Below, piece after piece: positions 22,788 to 34,571 of a DNA stretch of 64,000 nt (positions are counted from its first letter, which is position 1; each line of letters begins with the position of its first letter). Both the position numbers and the translations under genes were made by a program. The notes beneath the pieces are model-generated. The model saw nothing but the letters and a program-made list of their open reading frames with translations, was not told where the DNA came from and did no database searches. The DNA is from Protea cynaroides (taxonomy: Eukaryota; Streptophyta; Magnoliopsida; Proteales; Proteaceae): contig CM053266.1 of the NCBI GenBank assembly GCA_028583415.1, positions 78,193,237 to 78,257,236 of the forward strand. The letters run 5' to 3'.

Positions 22788-24434
22788 TGTTGAAACCTTG
22801 TCCAGACAGTGCAGTGAGTGTTGTCATTGTTGGCAATCTTAGTAGAGAGAGTGGTATGGAGGAGAGAGAGTGTCTGTAGGACTGGGCATTCAAGACAGGG
22901 TGATTGAGTTGATGCAGCAGTCGAAGAGAATGCAGTCCAGCTGATGAGAAAGACCAGATGAAGAGAGAGAATGAAGAGAGAGAAAATGAGGAGAGAGAAA
23001 GAAGAGAGAGAGTGGGTGGGGACCAGGTTGGTCCCACCTTGGGTGGCCAGGCCAGCATGGTAGCCAGCCCAGGCCAGCAGGGCCGAGGCCCGTACCACCA
23101 GGCCAGCAGGCCATGCAAGCCAGCAGGTGCCACGCAATAGCACCCGTAAGCCGTGCCATGCCGTAAGCCAAGCTCGGCAGCAAGTAGCACAGCAAGCAAC
23201 ACCGCATGACACGATGCCGCGCGCCCGCCGCATGCCATCGCAAGGCATTTGGCATGCGCATCAGATGCTCGACCAAATGCCGCAATGAAGATTCCAATCT
23301 GAAGGCTTCAAGTGGCGTCGAGTTTCTTTGACGGGATCTGACCGATCCAACGGTCTAAATCAGAAGATCCCCTCTCCGCCAATCAGAAGTCGACAGCGGC
23401 GTACGGTACGTCAGAGGCGGCAATGATTATGTGCGTCGCGGCGCATAGAATCAAGGTAGAAGATTCCATTTGGAATGTTGTGATTCGTCGAACTTCTTTT
23501 GGGCATATCTCAGCCGTCCGATCTCGGATTGAGGCCTATAATATGTCAAACTGAAGGTATTTCGAAGTAGAAGCTTGTGGGAGAGGTTTGTGCTCAAGCA
23601 GAAAGCCAAAAATGGTGATTTTGAAAAAAAAACCTTCCATTTAAGCTTCTAGGAGAGAGATAGTGACTCCCATTGCCTGTGTGAGGCCATGAAAGCTTCG
23701 TTGAAGCTTGAGTAGAGTGCTTGGATCAGCTGTGAGCATCCAATGGTGTCCTAGTGGTGAAGAATGACCTGTGCAACCCGAAAGGAGGCCGAGATGCTAG
23801 CACAGAGAGCCTTGCATCAGTAGTGAGCAAGACCGGGAGGTAATCTCGCACACAAACTCTATTTTCTGTATCAATGCCATATGGGAAGGGTTTGTAATGA
23901 ATATTTGATACATATTGTGTAACCTGTCAAGTGGGGTGCTTGACTGGAGTTGGGGTTGGTGCCTAGGACACAGTTGTAGCTGTGAATGCGATTGATGCTG
24001 TAGCATTGGGGTTGTAGGTGCAACCGTAGCATTATTGTTGTGTTTTGGGTATATACGATACCCTGGTTAGGGTATTGCCCCGTGGAGTAGCCATCACAGT
24101 GTGTAATTAGTGAATTATGTTATATCGTGTATCTTGTGCATGTGTTTATGAGTGTGGATTAGAAGTCTGTGTGCTGCAGGTCTGGGTGTACACACTTGGC
24201 AGGCCAAGCCCCTGGTATGGATGCCTGTGGGTGTATGGTTGGTGTGTGCACGAAATGTGTTTGATAAATTTATTGTGAGAAAATCTCAAGTAGTCTGCTG
24301 AAGGCAGCACAGCACAAAGTGATCAACAGCTTTTGGCAGCATTGTCCATAGCAGCATGCCAAATCATTATAGTGGAAAGGATTTTTAGTGGTCACTGATT
24401 CACCCCCCCTCTCAGTGTCAACCTGGGAATAACA
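22788..24434 (+). repeat. Copia 3' LTR
   Basis: 1647 bp, TGTTGAAACC...AATAACA. By eye it is very similar to the 5' LTR, with scattered substitutions and one 45-bp unit instead of three. The last base is followed by TTATC, the target duplication. Confidence 0.92.
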
Positions 24435-25207
24435 TTATCCTAGGTTCGACTTTATCGAAACTTTCTTCAGTGCTCAGCCATCAATGGACGATGGCTCCAT
24501 TAATGGTTGTTGAACCAAGGTTTCATCCTCTCTACTTGGCCTAAAAATCCAACACAACGTAGGGCAGGGTTTACTTATAGTGGATTTGAACTGCTGTACA
24601 ATGGCGTTGAGACCTGACGGTGATTCCCAAGGCACTTCTTCCTTTCAGCCTCCTTCTTCTTCCTTTAATTCTCCCCTCTCTGAGAATGCAACAAAACTTT
24701 AGGATACGGAATGATGCTATGAGAGAGGTGGGGTTTTGGAGAGAGTTTTAAGGATTGGGAGTCTCCCTCTTCGGGCAGAACTCCTTGGAGAGTTAGAGAC
24801 TACAAGGGACTGTCAATTGGCATCCTAAGGAGTCCCTTAGGTTCTACACCTTCTCAACCTACTCTAGATCAGTTAGGAGTAAGGTGGGACCCATTGGGGT
24901 AATTCCTAGGTCTAAGAAATATTCCCACAATGAATTACAATGGAATTTTGAATTGGTCTTTCGCAGGTAGTCTGTCCAGGCCTTACCAATCGCGATGTCC
25001 GATTGGGACTTCTGAAGACCGAAAAGTCATGATCAATGATTGGTTTTGTGAGTTTTCTGTCTATAGTTTTAAGTTTAATTGAAATGGTTCATACCTAGTT
25101 CAAGTAGATCTTCAAGCTGACATGGGGTCGAGTTCGTCGACAATGGAAAACCCTGGCACAGTAAGAAAATCCGAGTTAGGCTGGGTTTTCTAGGTATGGG
25201 TTTTACA
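24435..25207 (-). mobile_element. LTR subfamily C, right part
   Basis: This continues the LTR interrupted at 13221. It begins with the second TTATC of the Copia target duplication and ends GGGTTTTACA, the terminus type of the chromovirus LTRs. The next bases, TAACA (25208-25212), would be its right target duplication; the left one has been deleted. Confidence 0.65.
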
Positions 25208-25547
25208 TAACACCTGTCTAGCTCCAACATACCCTTCATCACCCATTAGAACTCCCTTTAATCTACATCTCACAATCACAACCAACCGATCCTCTCCCCA
25301 TTAAATCTGAATCATGAGATATCAATTTTTATTATTGATTATATGCATGATGATTTTTAAATTGAATCTGTTGGTTTCCAATCTTGATCATTGATTATAA
25401 GCATGTTGATTTTAAATTAAATCTGATCCTTTGATGTTAAATTAATTTTGATCATATTTATAATGATTTAGCTCATGATGTTAAGCTTAATTTTGATTAT
25501 AGTGATTATCTAATCTGGAACATTGAACTTGGATATGTTGATGCTTG

Positions 25548-26130
25548 ATTTGAACGGTTGGATCACCATCATGAGTGTCATAAATGAATCTGAACCGTTA
25601 GATCTTCTTCATGTGTGTTTTAAATGAATCAGAACTGTTGGATCTTCATCATATGTGATTTAAATGAATCTGAACCGTTGGATCTTCATCATGTATGATT
25701 TAAATGAATCCGAACCATTGGATCTTCATCATGTATGTTTTTAGATGAATCAGAACCGTTGGATCTTTATCATCTGAGTTATAGAAGAATTTAAACCATT
25801 GGATCTTCATTATGCGTGTTTTAGATGAATCTGAATCGTTGGATCTTCATCATGTGTGTTTTAAATGAATATGAACCATTGGATCTTCATTATGTATGTT
25901 TTAGATGAATCTAAACCGTTGGATCTTCATCATGTATGTTTTAAATGAATCTGAACCGTTGGATCTTCATCATGTGTGTTTTAAATGAATATGAACCATT
26001 GGATCTTCATTATGTATGTTTTAGATGAATCTAAACTGTTGGATCTTCATCATGTATGTTTTAGATGAATCTAAACCATTGGATCTTCATCATGAGTGAT
26101 TTAGATGAATCTAACCATTAGATCTAGCAT
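25548..26130 (+). repeat. about 41-bp minisatellite in Tat LTR 2
   Basis: About fourteen imperfect copies of a unit with core GAACCGTTGGATCTTCATC and a GATGAATCT block, directly head to tail. LTR 3 has only a looser, related T-rich repeat at the matching place (57290-57720). Confidence 0.85.
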
Positions 26131-27019
26131 ATAATCTGATGTGTTGTCAATATATGAGATATACTAGATTTGAACCATAGATCAAGGTTTTGATTTTGTT
26201 TATACTACTATATTCATGCACGCTGTCATGCATAGGTTGTTTACACTACTATATTCATACATACTATCATGCATAGATTGTTTACACTTTATCTTTGTGC
26301 ACATTTACCATGCTTAGAATACTTACATTGCTAGATTTATGCATAATGTTATGTTTAGATCTATTTGCTATATGCCATGCTTGAATGATATCTATTGTCG
26401 ACAAAGAACTTACTTTCCGCTACACCCTAGTCAAACTGCCATGCATGTACACTGATAGAAGACATCTCTAGGTGTGGGAACGTGCGTGTAGGCACTCAAA
26501 TTTATGGGGAGGGTAAAAGTGGAAATGTAAAAAACCCTTAATCAAGAATGGTCAAGCCTAGCCCAACACTTCCAAATTAGGCTTTAAATCAAGGGTAACA
26601 TTAGGATGATCCCTACCCTTCAGCTCATCTTTCCTAAGGAACAGTGACCTAGATAGGTGTGATGTGAATCAAACTATAGATCATCTAGGATCATCACTCG
26701 ATCCTGTAGGACTACCCATATTCTGACCCATGTGGGTCACCTAATGAACATAGAGTTTAAAGTTTTTGAACTACGTACATTCTGATTCCTAGGGCAATAC
26801 CCTAGGATACATAGGCAGTTTGGGAAAATTCCCAAATACGGATCCACACCTTAGCCCATAGGGACTATCCAAATTACAATCCACTGCTCAATCTATTTTC
26901 GAACTACGTGGATCCTGATTCTTAAGGCAGCACCCTAGGATACATAGGCAATTTGGAAAGATTCTCAAATATGATTCCACAATTCCATATTCTAAGTCGT
27001 ACATGTGGTCCACTTGGAC

Positions 27020-27525
27020 TATACACCCTTTAGATTCCTAACCCATACATATGGTTTACTCAGACTGAACACCCCTTAAGTTCCTAACCCATACCTGCAG
27101 TCCACTGGGACTATACACCCCTTAGATTCCTGTCCTATACTTGTGGTCCATTTGGATTGTACACCCTTAGGTACCTATCCCATACCTATGGTTCTCTCGG
27201 ACTGTACACCCCTTAAGTTCCTAACCCGTACCTGTTGTCCATTCGGGCTATACGCCCTTTAGGTTCCTATCCTATACCTGTGGTCCACTCAGACTGCACA
27301 CCCCTTAGGTTCCTAACCAATAGCTATGGTCCACTCGGACTGTACACACCTTTAGGTTCCTACCCCATACCTATGGTCTGCTCAGACTGTACACCCTCTA
27401 AGTTCCAAAGCCATACCTGTGGTGTTCTCAGACTGTACACCCTTTAGGTTTCAAATCCGTACCTGTGGTCCACTCGGACTGTACACACTTTAGGTCCCAA
27501 AGTTATACCTTTGATCCACTTGAGT
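27020..27525 (+). repeat. about 45-bp minisatellite in Tat LTR 2
   Basis: About eleven imperfect units with the blocks TTCCTAACCCATACCT, GTGGTCCACTCGGACTG and TACACCCCTTAG. The units are contiguous, so this is not a CRISPR-like spaced array. LTR 3 carries a different, 39-bp array at the corresponding place. Confidence 0.85.
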
Positions 27526-28515
27526 TGTATGCACTTTAACCTTATTTAGTTTACCCTCATCTATACCTATTATATATATCCATATCTATCTACAATCCAT
27601 CTTTTTTTAACTATGTTGTACCTGATTTCTAGGACCTCTAGAATACGTAGGCAACTTAGAGAACTCTCTAAGTACAGTACCACATCTTAGCTCCTTTAGG
27701 TTATCCATATCTTTCATCTATTTCTATCTCACATCTATATCCACCTCTATTTTTAGAAAAAATCCAAAAACAAATAGCAAACTACATTGTACCTGATTTC
27801 TAGGACCTCTGGAATACGTAGGCGATTTGGAGGACTCTCTACGTACAATACTCATAGTCCATATGGATATCTAGATTCAATCTCATCCGTTCATCAAGCA
27901 TAAATATCAACTTGAACATTGAAATTTAAAAAGCTCAAGCATAAATCACATCCATAAGCTTTAATCATATCTACTTGAACTACGTTTTGGACTTGATTTC
28001 CAAGATGGAATACGTAGGCAGTTTGGGATGGACGTCTCGGATTCAGTACACCTTCAAACCATCTCTATTTTGGTTTACTATTTGTTTTCTTTTCAAAAAA
28101 TGTTTGGCAGAATCCTAGGTTAGAAGAACTTAAAAAATTGGCATAGGTTTTCCTCCATTAACCAATCAAATGTCAAAACCATAGAGTTTAAAGAAAGTAG
28201 AATCATGTAAGAGGCCGATTTTTGGATCAAGCAGCTTTGGGTGCCTAACACCTTCCCAAATTGTACTCTAAATGCTTACCCGTTCTCTAATAGACCAAAG
28301 CCAACATATTGGGTCATGAGTCAATAAAAGTCTTATCTTATGATGAGACTATATTTGAGGTCCTAGACCTTAATCTAGGTGGTGACTCCAAATCATTACT
28401 GTCCATCAATGTGGGTGGACAATATCAAAGGTAAAAGCCAATTATCTATATTTTTTAGGAAAACCTAAGGGCTTATTAATTTAAATTTTTCCATAAAAAT
28501 ATATTGTCCTTACAG

Positions 28516-28533
28516 TGGTGACTTTACTAGGGA
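28516..28533 (+). other. Tat-2 primer-binding site, degenerate
   Basis: TGGTGACTTTACTAGGGA differs from the Tat-1 site by four changes, all C-to-T or G-to-A. The solo LTR A insertion begins a few bases further on. Confidence 0.7.
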
Positions 28534-28849
28534 GTTCTACTGTAAGACCCGCACTCTGAAAACCCGGTCTAACCTTGGGTTTTGTATCGTGACAGGTTTT
28601 CCGATCATCACCGAGCCAGACGGGGCAAGCGGATAACAAACAGGTACGAAATCGGACCGAAGTCGACCAATGATACCTGATTTTAGGTATACCGGTCGAT
28701 GGTACCGGATGATGGTACCGGTCGACCGGTATGGCCTGCACAGCTATGTGCGGGAATTTAGAAATTGGTCTCTGCGGGTCCCGCTTTCCTGATTTCGAAT
28801 CCTAGAAGTTTCCTAATCCTAGTAGGGTTACTAAACCCTATTTCTAGCC

Positions 28850-28857
28850 TATAAATA
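28850..28857 (+). promoter_or_regulatory. TATA box of solo LTR A
   Basis: TATAAATA is followed 30-60 bases later by CTCACAAACCCTAGAGAAGAG, a probable transcript start and purine-rich leader. It is conserved in position in both LTRs of the full-length relative. Confidence 0.65.
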
Positions 28858-28999
28858 CACCCTTAAACCCCTCAAATCCTTTCCATTGTCTCTCACAAAC
28901 CCTAGAGAAGAGAAAGAGCTTGGAAAGGAGAAGGAGCTAGGGAAGAAGAAGGAGGTGCCGCCATTACCGTTTGATGAAGCTCTCGCTACACCGTCAACG

Positions 29000-29516
29000 G
29001 TAAGTGTTTGAATCCATCTTCTTACCCTATGTTAGTGGTGTGGGTGGATCAATACCATGCAAAGTAGGTATTGATCTAAAACCCTAATTTGACCAATAAC
29101 CCTAAGTTCCTGTCAAACCCTAGATTCGAGTTTCGAGATGATATTCATCGAAACGAGACTTGAATGAGTTAGGGATAGCTCTAACTCAAAGCCTAGACTT
29201 AGGATGGATAGGAGAAACCCTGAAAATCCATGGGAGGATGATCGACGGTCAAAAGAACCCATGTATGGTCTTCCGGAGACATACCGGTCGACTATACCGA
29301 TTGCATATAGTGCGACCGGTATGTTGCGACCGCTACCTCTCGGGAGGTTGTTTGTGGGGACCGGCTGACCATACCGGTCGCCAGTCTTTCCCACAGAGCT
29401 GCGACCGGTACATGCCACCCGGTCAGCTCCGTGAGGGTATTTTGTGATCTCTGTTGGTTTCCGACCAACATGAAACCCTAAATAATATATTCTAATGAAA
29501 CCCTAATATTATGTAG
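29000..29516 (+). other. predicted intron inside solo LTR A
   Basis: ACGG|TAAGTG at 28997-29006 reads as a 5' splice site (GT at 29000-29001), and TATTATGTAG|GACTGTG (AG at 29515-29516) as a 3' site. The full-length relative keeps both on the minus strand (donor about 38659, acceptor about 38210). A second donor-like GTCAGGTAAGGG (about 38150) would bound an exon of about 59 bases. This is a prediction from consensus only. Confidence 0.4.
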
Positions 29517-30896
29517 GACTGTGACTTGTCGTTTGGATCTTGTGACGTGGAGCAAGTAATCGAGCAGCGTTAGTAAGGAAATCTGACCTAAACCTAATAA
29601 TTAATGGACGATAAATCGTTGTTAATCATTGAATATCTATGATGTGATGTTTGTGCATATTCGCATGCCATCCTTTACTTTCAGCTATTATTATTGTTCA
29701 TGCATTCATAGGATGTGATTGTTAGGCATGTGATTGTTTTCGTTGGTGTGTGGAGTGGGGCATGGGCTGGGATCGCTCTTCACACCGGCACCTTTTGTAG
29801 TATTTTATCCTAACATGCTTGGTACGGGTGGGGTATCGGGGGAAGATCGTGGTACGTTGGTCTCCGATATTGATGTTGTCCCGACCATCGTTGTGTGGTA
29901 CTGAGGATTCGAGTCGACGCTGCCTTGTCCACGATGCTTTAGCTCTATCTCTATGCCGTAGGGAGATGTGTTGGGATAGGGTCTACTGCGTATTGTTTCT
30001 ATCCTAGTGGGTTAGTTGCGGATAGGGTATCGGGGGAGGTGAGGTTTGGTGGTCTCAGGCCCGGCCGCTACGCTCTAGCTCTATCTCTATGCCATAGACG
30101 GCTGTCTTGGGATAGAGCATACATTGTTGACATATAGGATTGGTTAGTTGCGAGCCAGGTTTTACGAGCCACGACCGATAGGGGCTTAGGTACTGGTATG
30201 GGTAGAGTATCGGGGGAGTCGTGGGTATACCTTAGCTCTATCTCTATTCCATGATGGGTGCATGTGGGTTGGTGGTAGTGTGATTATTGTGCGACGCCAC
30301 ACACTCGTGTATAGAGGTGCGGGGGCCACCAAACCTTTCTATAGCACATTGCAAACTTAAAACCAGACCACAGCATAAAATTGATTGTTACTCATGCATA
30401 ATCTTGTGAAACTGTCGATTGCCTTCTTGGCTGTGTTGTGTGCTCGCCCTTTGTATATACATTGTTTTTAGATGTTGATGCGGGATATACGTGGACGATT
30501 ACGTGAAGCGCTCCGGCGTATGGTGGTGCTGCGGTGTTGGACGTACAGGCAGGAGAGGACGAGCATGACGCTTCATGCGAGTGCCCTTTCTGCGTGTACC
30601 TGTGATTTGTTTTATTTATTTATTTCAGTTATATTTTGTTTGTTATTAAGAGATGTAAAAGATTATTATTTTATCTTTGAATTTGAATAATGGGATATTT
30701 ATTTAAATTATCAATAGATACTCGGTTCATTCTATTTAAAGTCTTCCGCTGTATATTTATATTCTGATTGTGGTTATGTGTAATTGGTTTGTATGGGTGG
30801 ACACGGCCTATTCGAGATCTTGGTGTGAACCGTTGGTTCAATGACGGTTCACTCACACCGTTCTGGTTGGATCAGAATTTGGGGTGTGACATCTAC

Positions 30897-31911
30897 GTTT
30901 AGACTCCTGATTTACTTTCCTTACATTGATTGATTGACATTGGATGCTAGATCTAGAGCTAGAGCTACTATTATTTATACTTGTACATATTATTTTGGAG
31001 GGAATGAGTTCAGTCACACATCGTACAAGTAGTAGAACCAGGTCCCATGTAAACGGGATAGCCTGCTAGGTGAAACACACAACCTTGGCCTGTACCTATA
31101 GCTTTGTAGGTATATCAAAAGGAATCGAGGGGATCGTCATTCACTGTGTAGATGAGAATAGGTTCACTCCTCCTCAGCAAGGTAGCCTTGCCGGTCCTAA
31201 CCTAGAGTGAGCCACATGTTTGTTATTTTCTGGTTTATCCCTGAACCGACCTAGTAAAGTCTAACTCGATTACGACATCTACGCCCATGACGTCAAAGTT
31301 CTGCTCATTTTTATCTATGACCTGTCAACATGTTTGGATTCACACTTAAGTATTTTTTTTGCCTTTCATTCATTGGGAGTGTGAGGGTTATGTACACCTG
31401 TTCCACCTTAACATGGATAGTTCGTATATACCCTCCATTGTACAAAGCTCGATGTGTTGAACCATTCATTGTTGATACGTTAGTTTCAAAAATGACCAGA
31501 AGATTCCTGTCATGACATGGATACCATCAAGTAGAAGTTTGCTAGTCTGTTAAGTCATAAACCTGTTTTTGCTGACATATCGCTTATGAAAGTCTAAGAA
31601 AGAGTATATTCGTTTTAATTTCTTTGATTTTGATAAACCAATTGGTCGGATCTTGTTGCCCCAATGACCTATTTAGGGTCACGAGGCCGTAAGCCCAACC
31701 ACAAGGTCATTCAAAACAACTAAATTGGCTTAGATAAGGTTTATTCAATGGGTTTCATAAGGGAGCTAACATTTGTTTGGTCGAGTCAACTTTGTCTGTG
31801 GATGTAACTCCTTCTGCCCTCCTACTATTCCAGAGTCTTAACAGTTGTCAATTTTTGCCTTTTTCAGTCCCTATCCAGGAAGAGTCAACCTGAATTGCAA
31901 CCATTTCTACC
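30897..31911 (+). other. Tat-2 untranslated leader
   Basis: It continues the Tat-2 internal region after the solo LTR and matches 4325-5440 of Tat-1. There is no conserved reading frame; the short open frames here are not shared with Tat-1. Confidence 0.6.
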
Positions 31912-33300
31912 TTGTGGGTAAGTGGCCCCATCACTGGGAGGTTGTCTAGAGTGCCCATATCTAAATCTACTATCCTAACCAAACCAACTAAAGCTATGGT
32001 TGAGAGACAGAATCAAGCCCAAGAGATGGTTGATGCCAGGATGGCAAGAATGGAGGAAACAATGAATATGATGGCTACCACGATGCATGACCTACAGACG
32101 TAACTGTGGCCCAAGCCTCAAACACTGAGAGGATGAATGTGGTACCCCCACAAAGATCTAGTAGCCCAAAGCCAGCTAAGCCATAATATCCTTAAACCAG
32201 GCATTTGAAGACACAGAAGGTGTTGTGTATCAAAAAGAACCATTGGTCATTCACGGAGCCCCCATAATCGAGAAATCAAAAGAGGTGGATGGCCCATACA
32301 GAGATAGGTTGAGCCAAGTAGAGAGGATTCTGAAAGGTTTAAAAGGGGCTGAAAGACAAATAATTGATGCTGAAGGACTATGTTTCTTCCCTAAAGTGAA
32401 GTTGTCCCCTAAGTTTAAATGGACTATAGAAAAATTTGACGGGTCAGGAGATCCCAAAACCCATTTAAGGTCATTCACTAGTCAGCTTAAACAAGGTCAA
32501 GGCTTCTTAGATGAACAACTAGCACAAACATTCCAGTTCTCACTGACAGGTGGGGCCCTCAAGTGGTTAATGAATTTAAATCCATCACAATTCCACTCGT
32601 GGTCAGACATCACTCGGGCTTTCATAAGCTTTTATTCTTATAATACTGAGATTGAGACCCACAGGAGGCAGTTGGAAACTATGATACAGAAGTTTGATGA
32701 AACTTTCACTAAATACTTGACCAGTTCACAGCGTTAGCAGCAAAACTTTACGACCGAACTTCTGAGAGGGACCATGTTCAGATGATGATGAGGGGTTTGA
32801 ATAAGACCTACAAGACCTATAACTTTGGATAAGCTATCTTGACTTTTGAAGGACTCCTAGTTGTGGGGTAACTAGTTTAAGATGCTATCAATTACGGGGA
32901 TCTCCTCCGGACAAATGCAGAGAAGTCGGAATCTAGTTTTAACAGAAAGTCGTATCCACCTAAGGGTTCAGGATCCAACCCACTAGTAGTGCCAAAGAAA
33001 GTGGCTAGTACAAGCTTATCACTATTAATCATAGAGTCTACACCTCCTTTCCCAGTCCCACAAAGATGGGGGCCCAAGAAACAATTTACAGAGTTGGGTA
33101 TGACCAAAACATCGCTCCTCTACAAACTGGTCAAAGGGGGGAAACTCAAAGTTTTAGAAACTCGGGCCATCCCGAATCCATTACCTCTCCATTGGAGCAT
33201 AAATGAGTTCTGCAATACCATAATCAAAGCTAGCATGACACTGAGTACTGCAGTGCTCTGAGGTACGCCATACAAAATCTACTAGAATATGGAAAATTCA
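31912..33300 (+). pseudogene. gag: Tat-2 gag
   Basis: This is the best gag of the three Tat units. The N-terminal piece (to 32103) has a Met/Glu-rich helical segment (MARMEETMNMMATTM). After stops, the main frame 32225-32737 reads MYQKEPLVI and then the capsid core: WTIEKFDGSGDPKTHL, FQFSLTGGALKWLMNL, a SYNTEIETHRRQLE-like block and FDETFTKYL. It ends at a TAG where the family continues. A shifted frame (32989-33261) carries NPLPLHWSINEFC, the start of the zinc-knuckle-like region that Tat-1 keeps. The capsid role is inferred from the retrotransposon gag domain pattern. Confidence 0.8.
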
Positions 33301-33367
33301 AGCTTTAACCAAAGCAAGCATCTGTGGCAAACAATCCACTTGCTCATCATGCAGTCAATTTCATAGA

Positions 33368-33742
33368 GTGGGGAGATGTATGTTCAGACAATGGTGTTCC
33401 AACAAGACAACTCGAACTGAAGTTAGAGAAAGTGTCAAACTTGGTGACGGAGTGAACATGTTTACAGTCCAAGAAGTGGGGTGCGAGTATGAGGTGTATT
33501 TTCTTGAAATCTCTCAGTATATGGTCACGAAGACAGAACCAGAAGAACCTCTCATTGTCTATCAATTAGATGAAGAGCCAGGAGTAACCTATGCAAGGTA
33601 CCAATCTGCTGAAATGGAAGAGATATTTCCAGAAGATCATGAGTACTCTGTGGCAGAGGCAGAAGCTGAAGAACCTCTCATTATTTATCAATCAGAAGAA
33701 AAATCGGATACAACCCAATTGAATGACAATCCATGGAAATAA
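33368..33742 (+). pseudogene. Tat-2 acidic linker between gag and protease
   Basis: This acidic frame contains an internal duplication of about 40 residues: EEPLIVYQLDEE and EEPLIIYQSEEK stand in similar surroundings. It lies between the zinc-knuckle region and protease. Tat-1 lost most of this segment. I recognise no enzymatic motif. Confidence 0.45.
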
Positions 33743-33838
33743 AAGTCATCATTCTCAAAAGACGAGGAAGAGATAGTAGAAATTAAGACTGGTAAGAGTT
33801 TCAAACCAGCCCACCTTGCAATCGAGAACCCGGCCCAA

Positions 33839-34571
33839 TTGATGAGAGAGGACAAAGGTCAGAATAGTCAATCGGAGGTTCGGGTCTTTAAGCAACTTCA
33901 AAAGACACAAACAAATGTATCCATATGGGGGCTACTAATGGCCTCCAAGACTCATAGGGATGCAGTTTTAAAATCTTTGGCAAGCATTCATGTCCCAACC
34001 TCGATTTACTATCATGAGCTAGCAAGTTTGGTAGGGGGAAAGTAAGTTGTAAATGCAATCATCTTTGGAGATGAAGGTCTTCCCCAAGAGGGCAAGAATC
34101 ATACCCATCCTTTATACATCACCATTGGATGGAGGGTAAGAGTATCTTTTAGGTTTTGATTGACAATTGGTCAGCCCTGAATGTGTTCCCCTTCTTTACC
34201 TTTAAGCATCTGGGATTTATGAGTCTGAGCTTAAGCCTTCTGATATGACTATATGGGCATATGACAATTTGAAAAGGGCCATTTTGGGTGTCTTTACTGT
34301 CCCTATACAGATTGGGTCTGCAGAGTTTCTAACTAAGTTTCAAGTCATAGATATACCATCTTCTTTCAATGTGCTTCTGGGCAGACCATGGATACATATG
34401 GCAAATGCAGTAGCATCCACCTTGCACCAAAAAGTTAAATTTCTCCACAATGGAATTACTGACAGTGCATGCAGACTTTGCAATGGTAAATGTGTTGGCA
34501 TCAGGACAGAGAGACAAGGGGACAAAAGGAAATCCAGCACAAGACATCAGTCTCAGAGGGTTCTACATTAG
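33839..34571 (+). pseudogene. Tat-2 aspartic protease region
   Basis: The frame VFKQLQKTQTNVSIWGLLMAS leads into the protease, as in plant Tat/Ogre polyproteins. The active-site segment reads VLIDNWSALN (about 34157-34186), with Trp where the family normally has Gly (DNGSALN). A later frame (34245-34571) has AYDNLKRAILG, FQVIDIPSSFNVLLGRPWIH and LHQKVKF, the C-terminal conserved part. A stop (34043) and a frameshift separate the pieces. It is the only Tat protease in the window. Confidence 0.7.

Larger units (their letters stand above)
13222..24434 (+). mobile_element. complete SIRE-like Ty1/Copia retrotransposon
   Basis: Two LTRs (13222-14955 and 22788-24434) flank PBS, gag, protease, integrase, RT, RNase H and a polypurine tract, in Copia order (integrase before RT). 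The target duplication is TTATC at 13217-13221 and 24435-24439. A solo LTR (17638-19929) interrupts integrase. Without it the element is about 8.9 kb. Assignment to the SIRE/Maximus-like lineage rests on the protease and integrase text, the long gag with extra zinc knuckles, and several PPT-like tracts. The lineage call is probable; the Copia call is firm. Confidence 0.9.
25213..28514 (+). mobile_element. Tat LTR 2 (5' LTR of Tat-2), 5'-truncated
   Basis: It ends CCTTACA one base before a degenerate PBS, and its right half matches Tat LTR 1 and LTR 3. It contains a minisatellite of about 41 bp (25548-26130), another of about 45 bp (27020-27525) and five copies of the GAACTACGT...ACGTAGGCA module (about 26773, 26898, 27607, 27781, 27971). 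The left terminus (TGTAAGCACCCC in LTR 3) is missing because of the LTR C insertion and deletion. No coding domain is seen in it. Confidence 0.75.
28541..30891 (+). mobile_element. solo LTR of subfamily A (Tekay-like)
   Basis: TGTAAGACCC...GGTGTGACA, 2351 bp, with a perfect 5-bp target duplication TCTAC at 28536-28540 and 30892-30896. It is the plus-oriented equivalent of the two LTRs of the full element at 36850-48837. Its order is: motif cluster (about 28660-28735), TATA box 28850, GA-rich leader, donor-like GGTAAGT at 28999-29005, a second cluster (about 29280-29430), acceptor-like TATGTAG (ending 29516), a short exon-like segment, then the diverged second donor GTTAGTAAGG. No internal region remains, so it arose by LTR-LTR recombination. 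Confidence 0.93.

Noticed and set aside
27020..27525. Regularly repeated block looking like a spaced repeat array (CRISPR-like)
   Set aside because: Units are contiguous and imperfect without unique spacers, in a plant LTR; it is a minisatellite.
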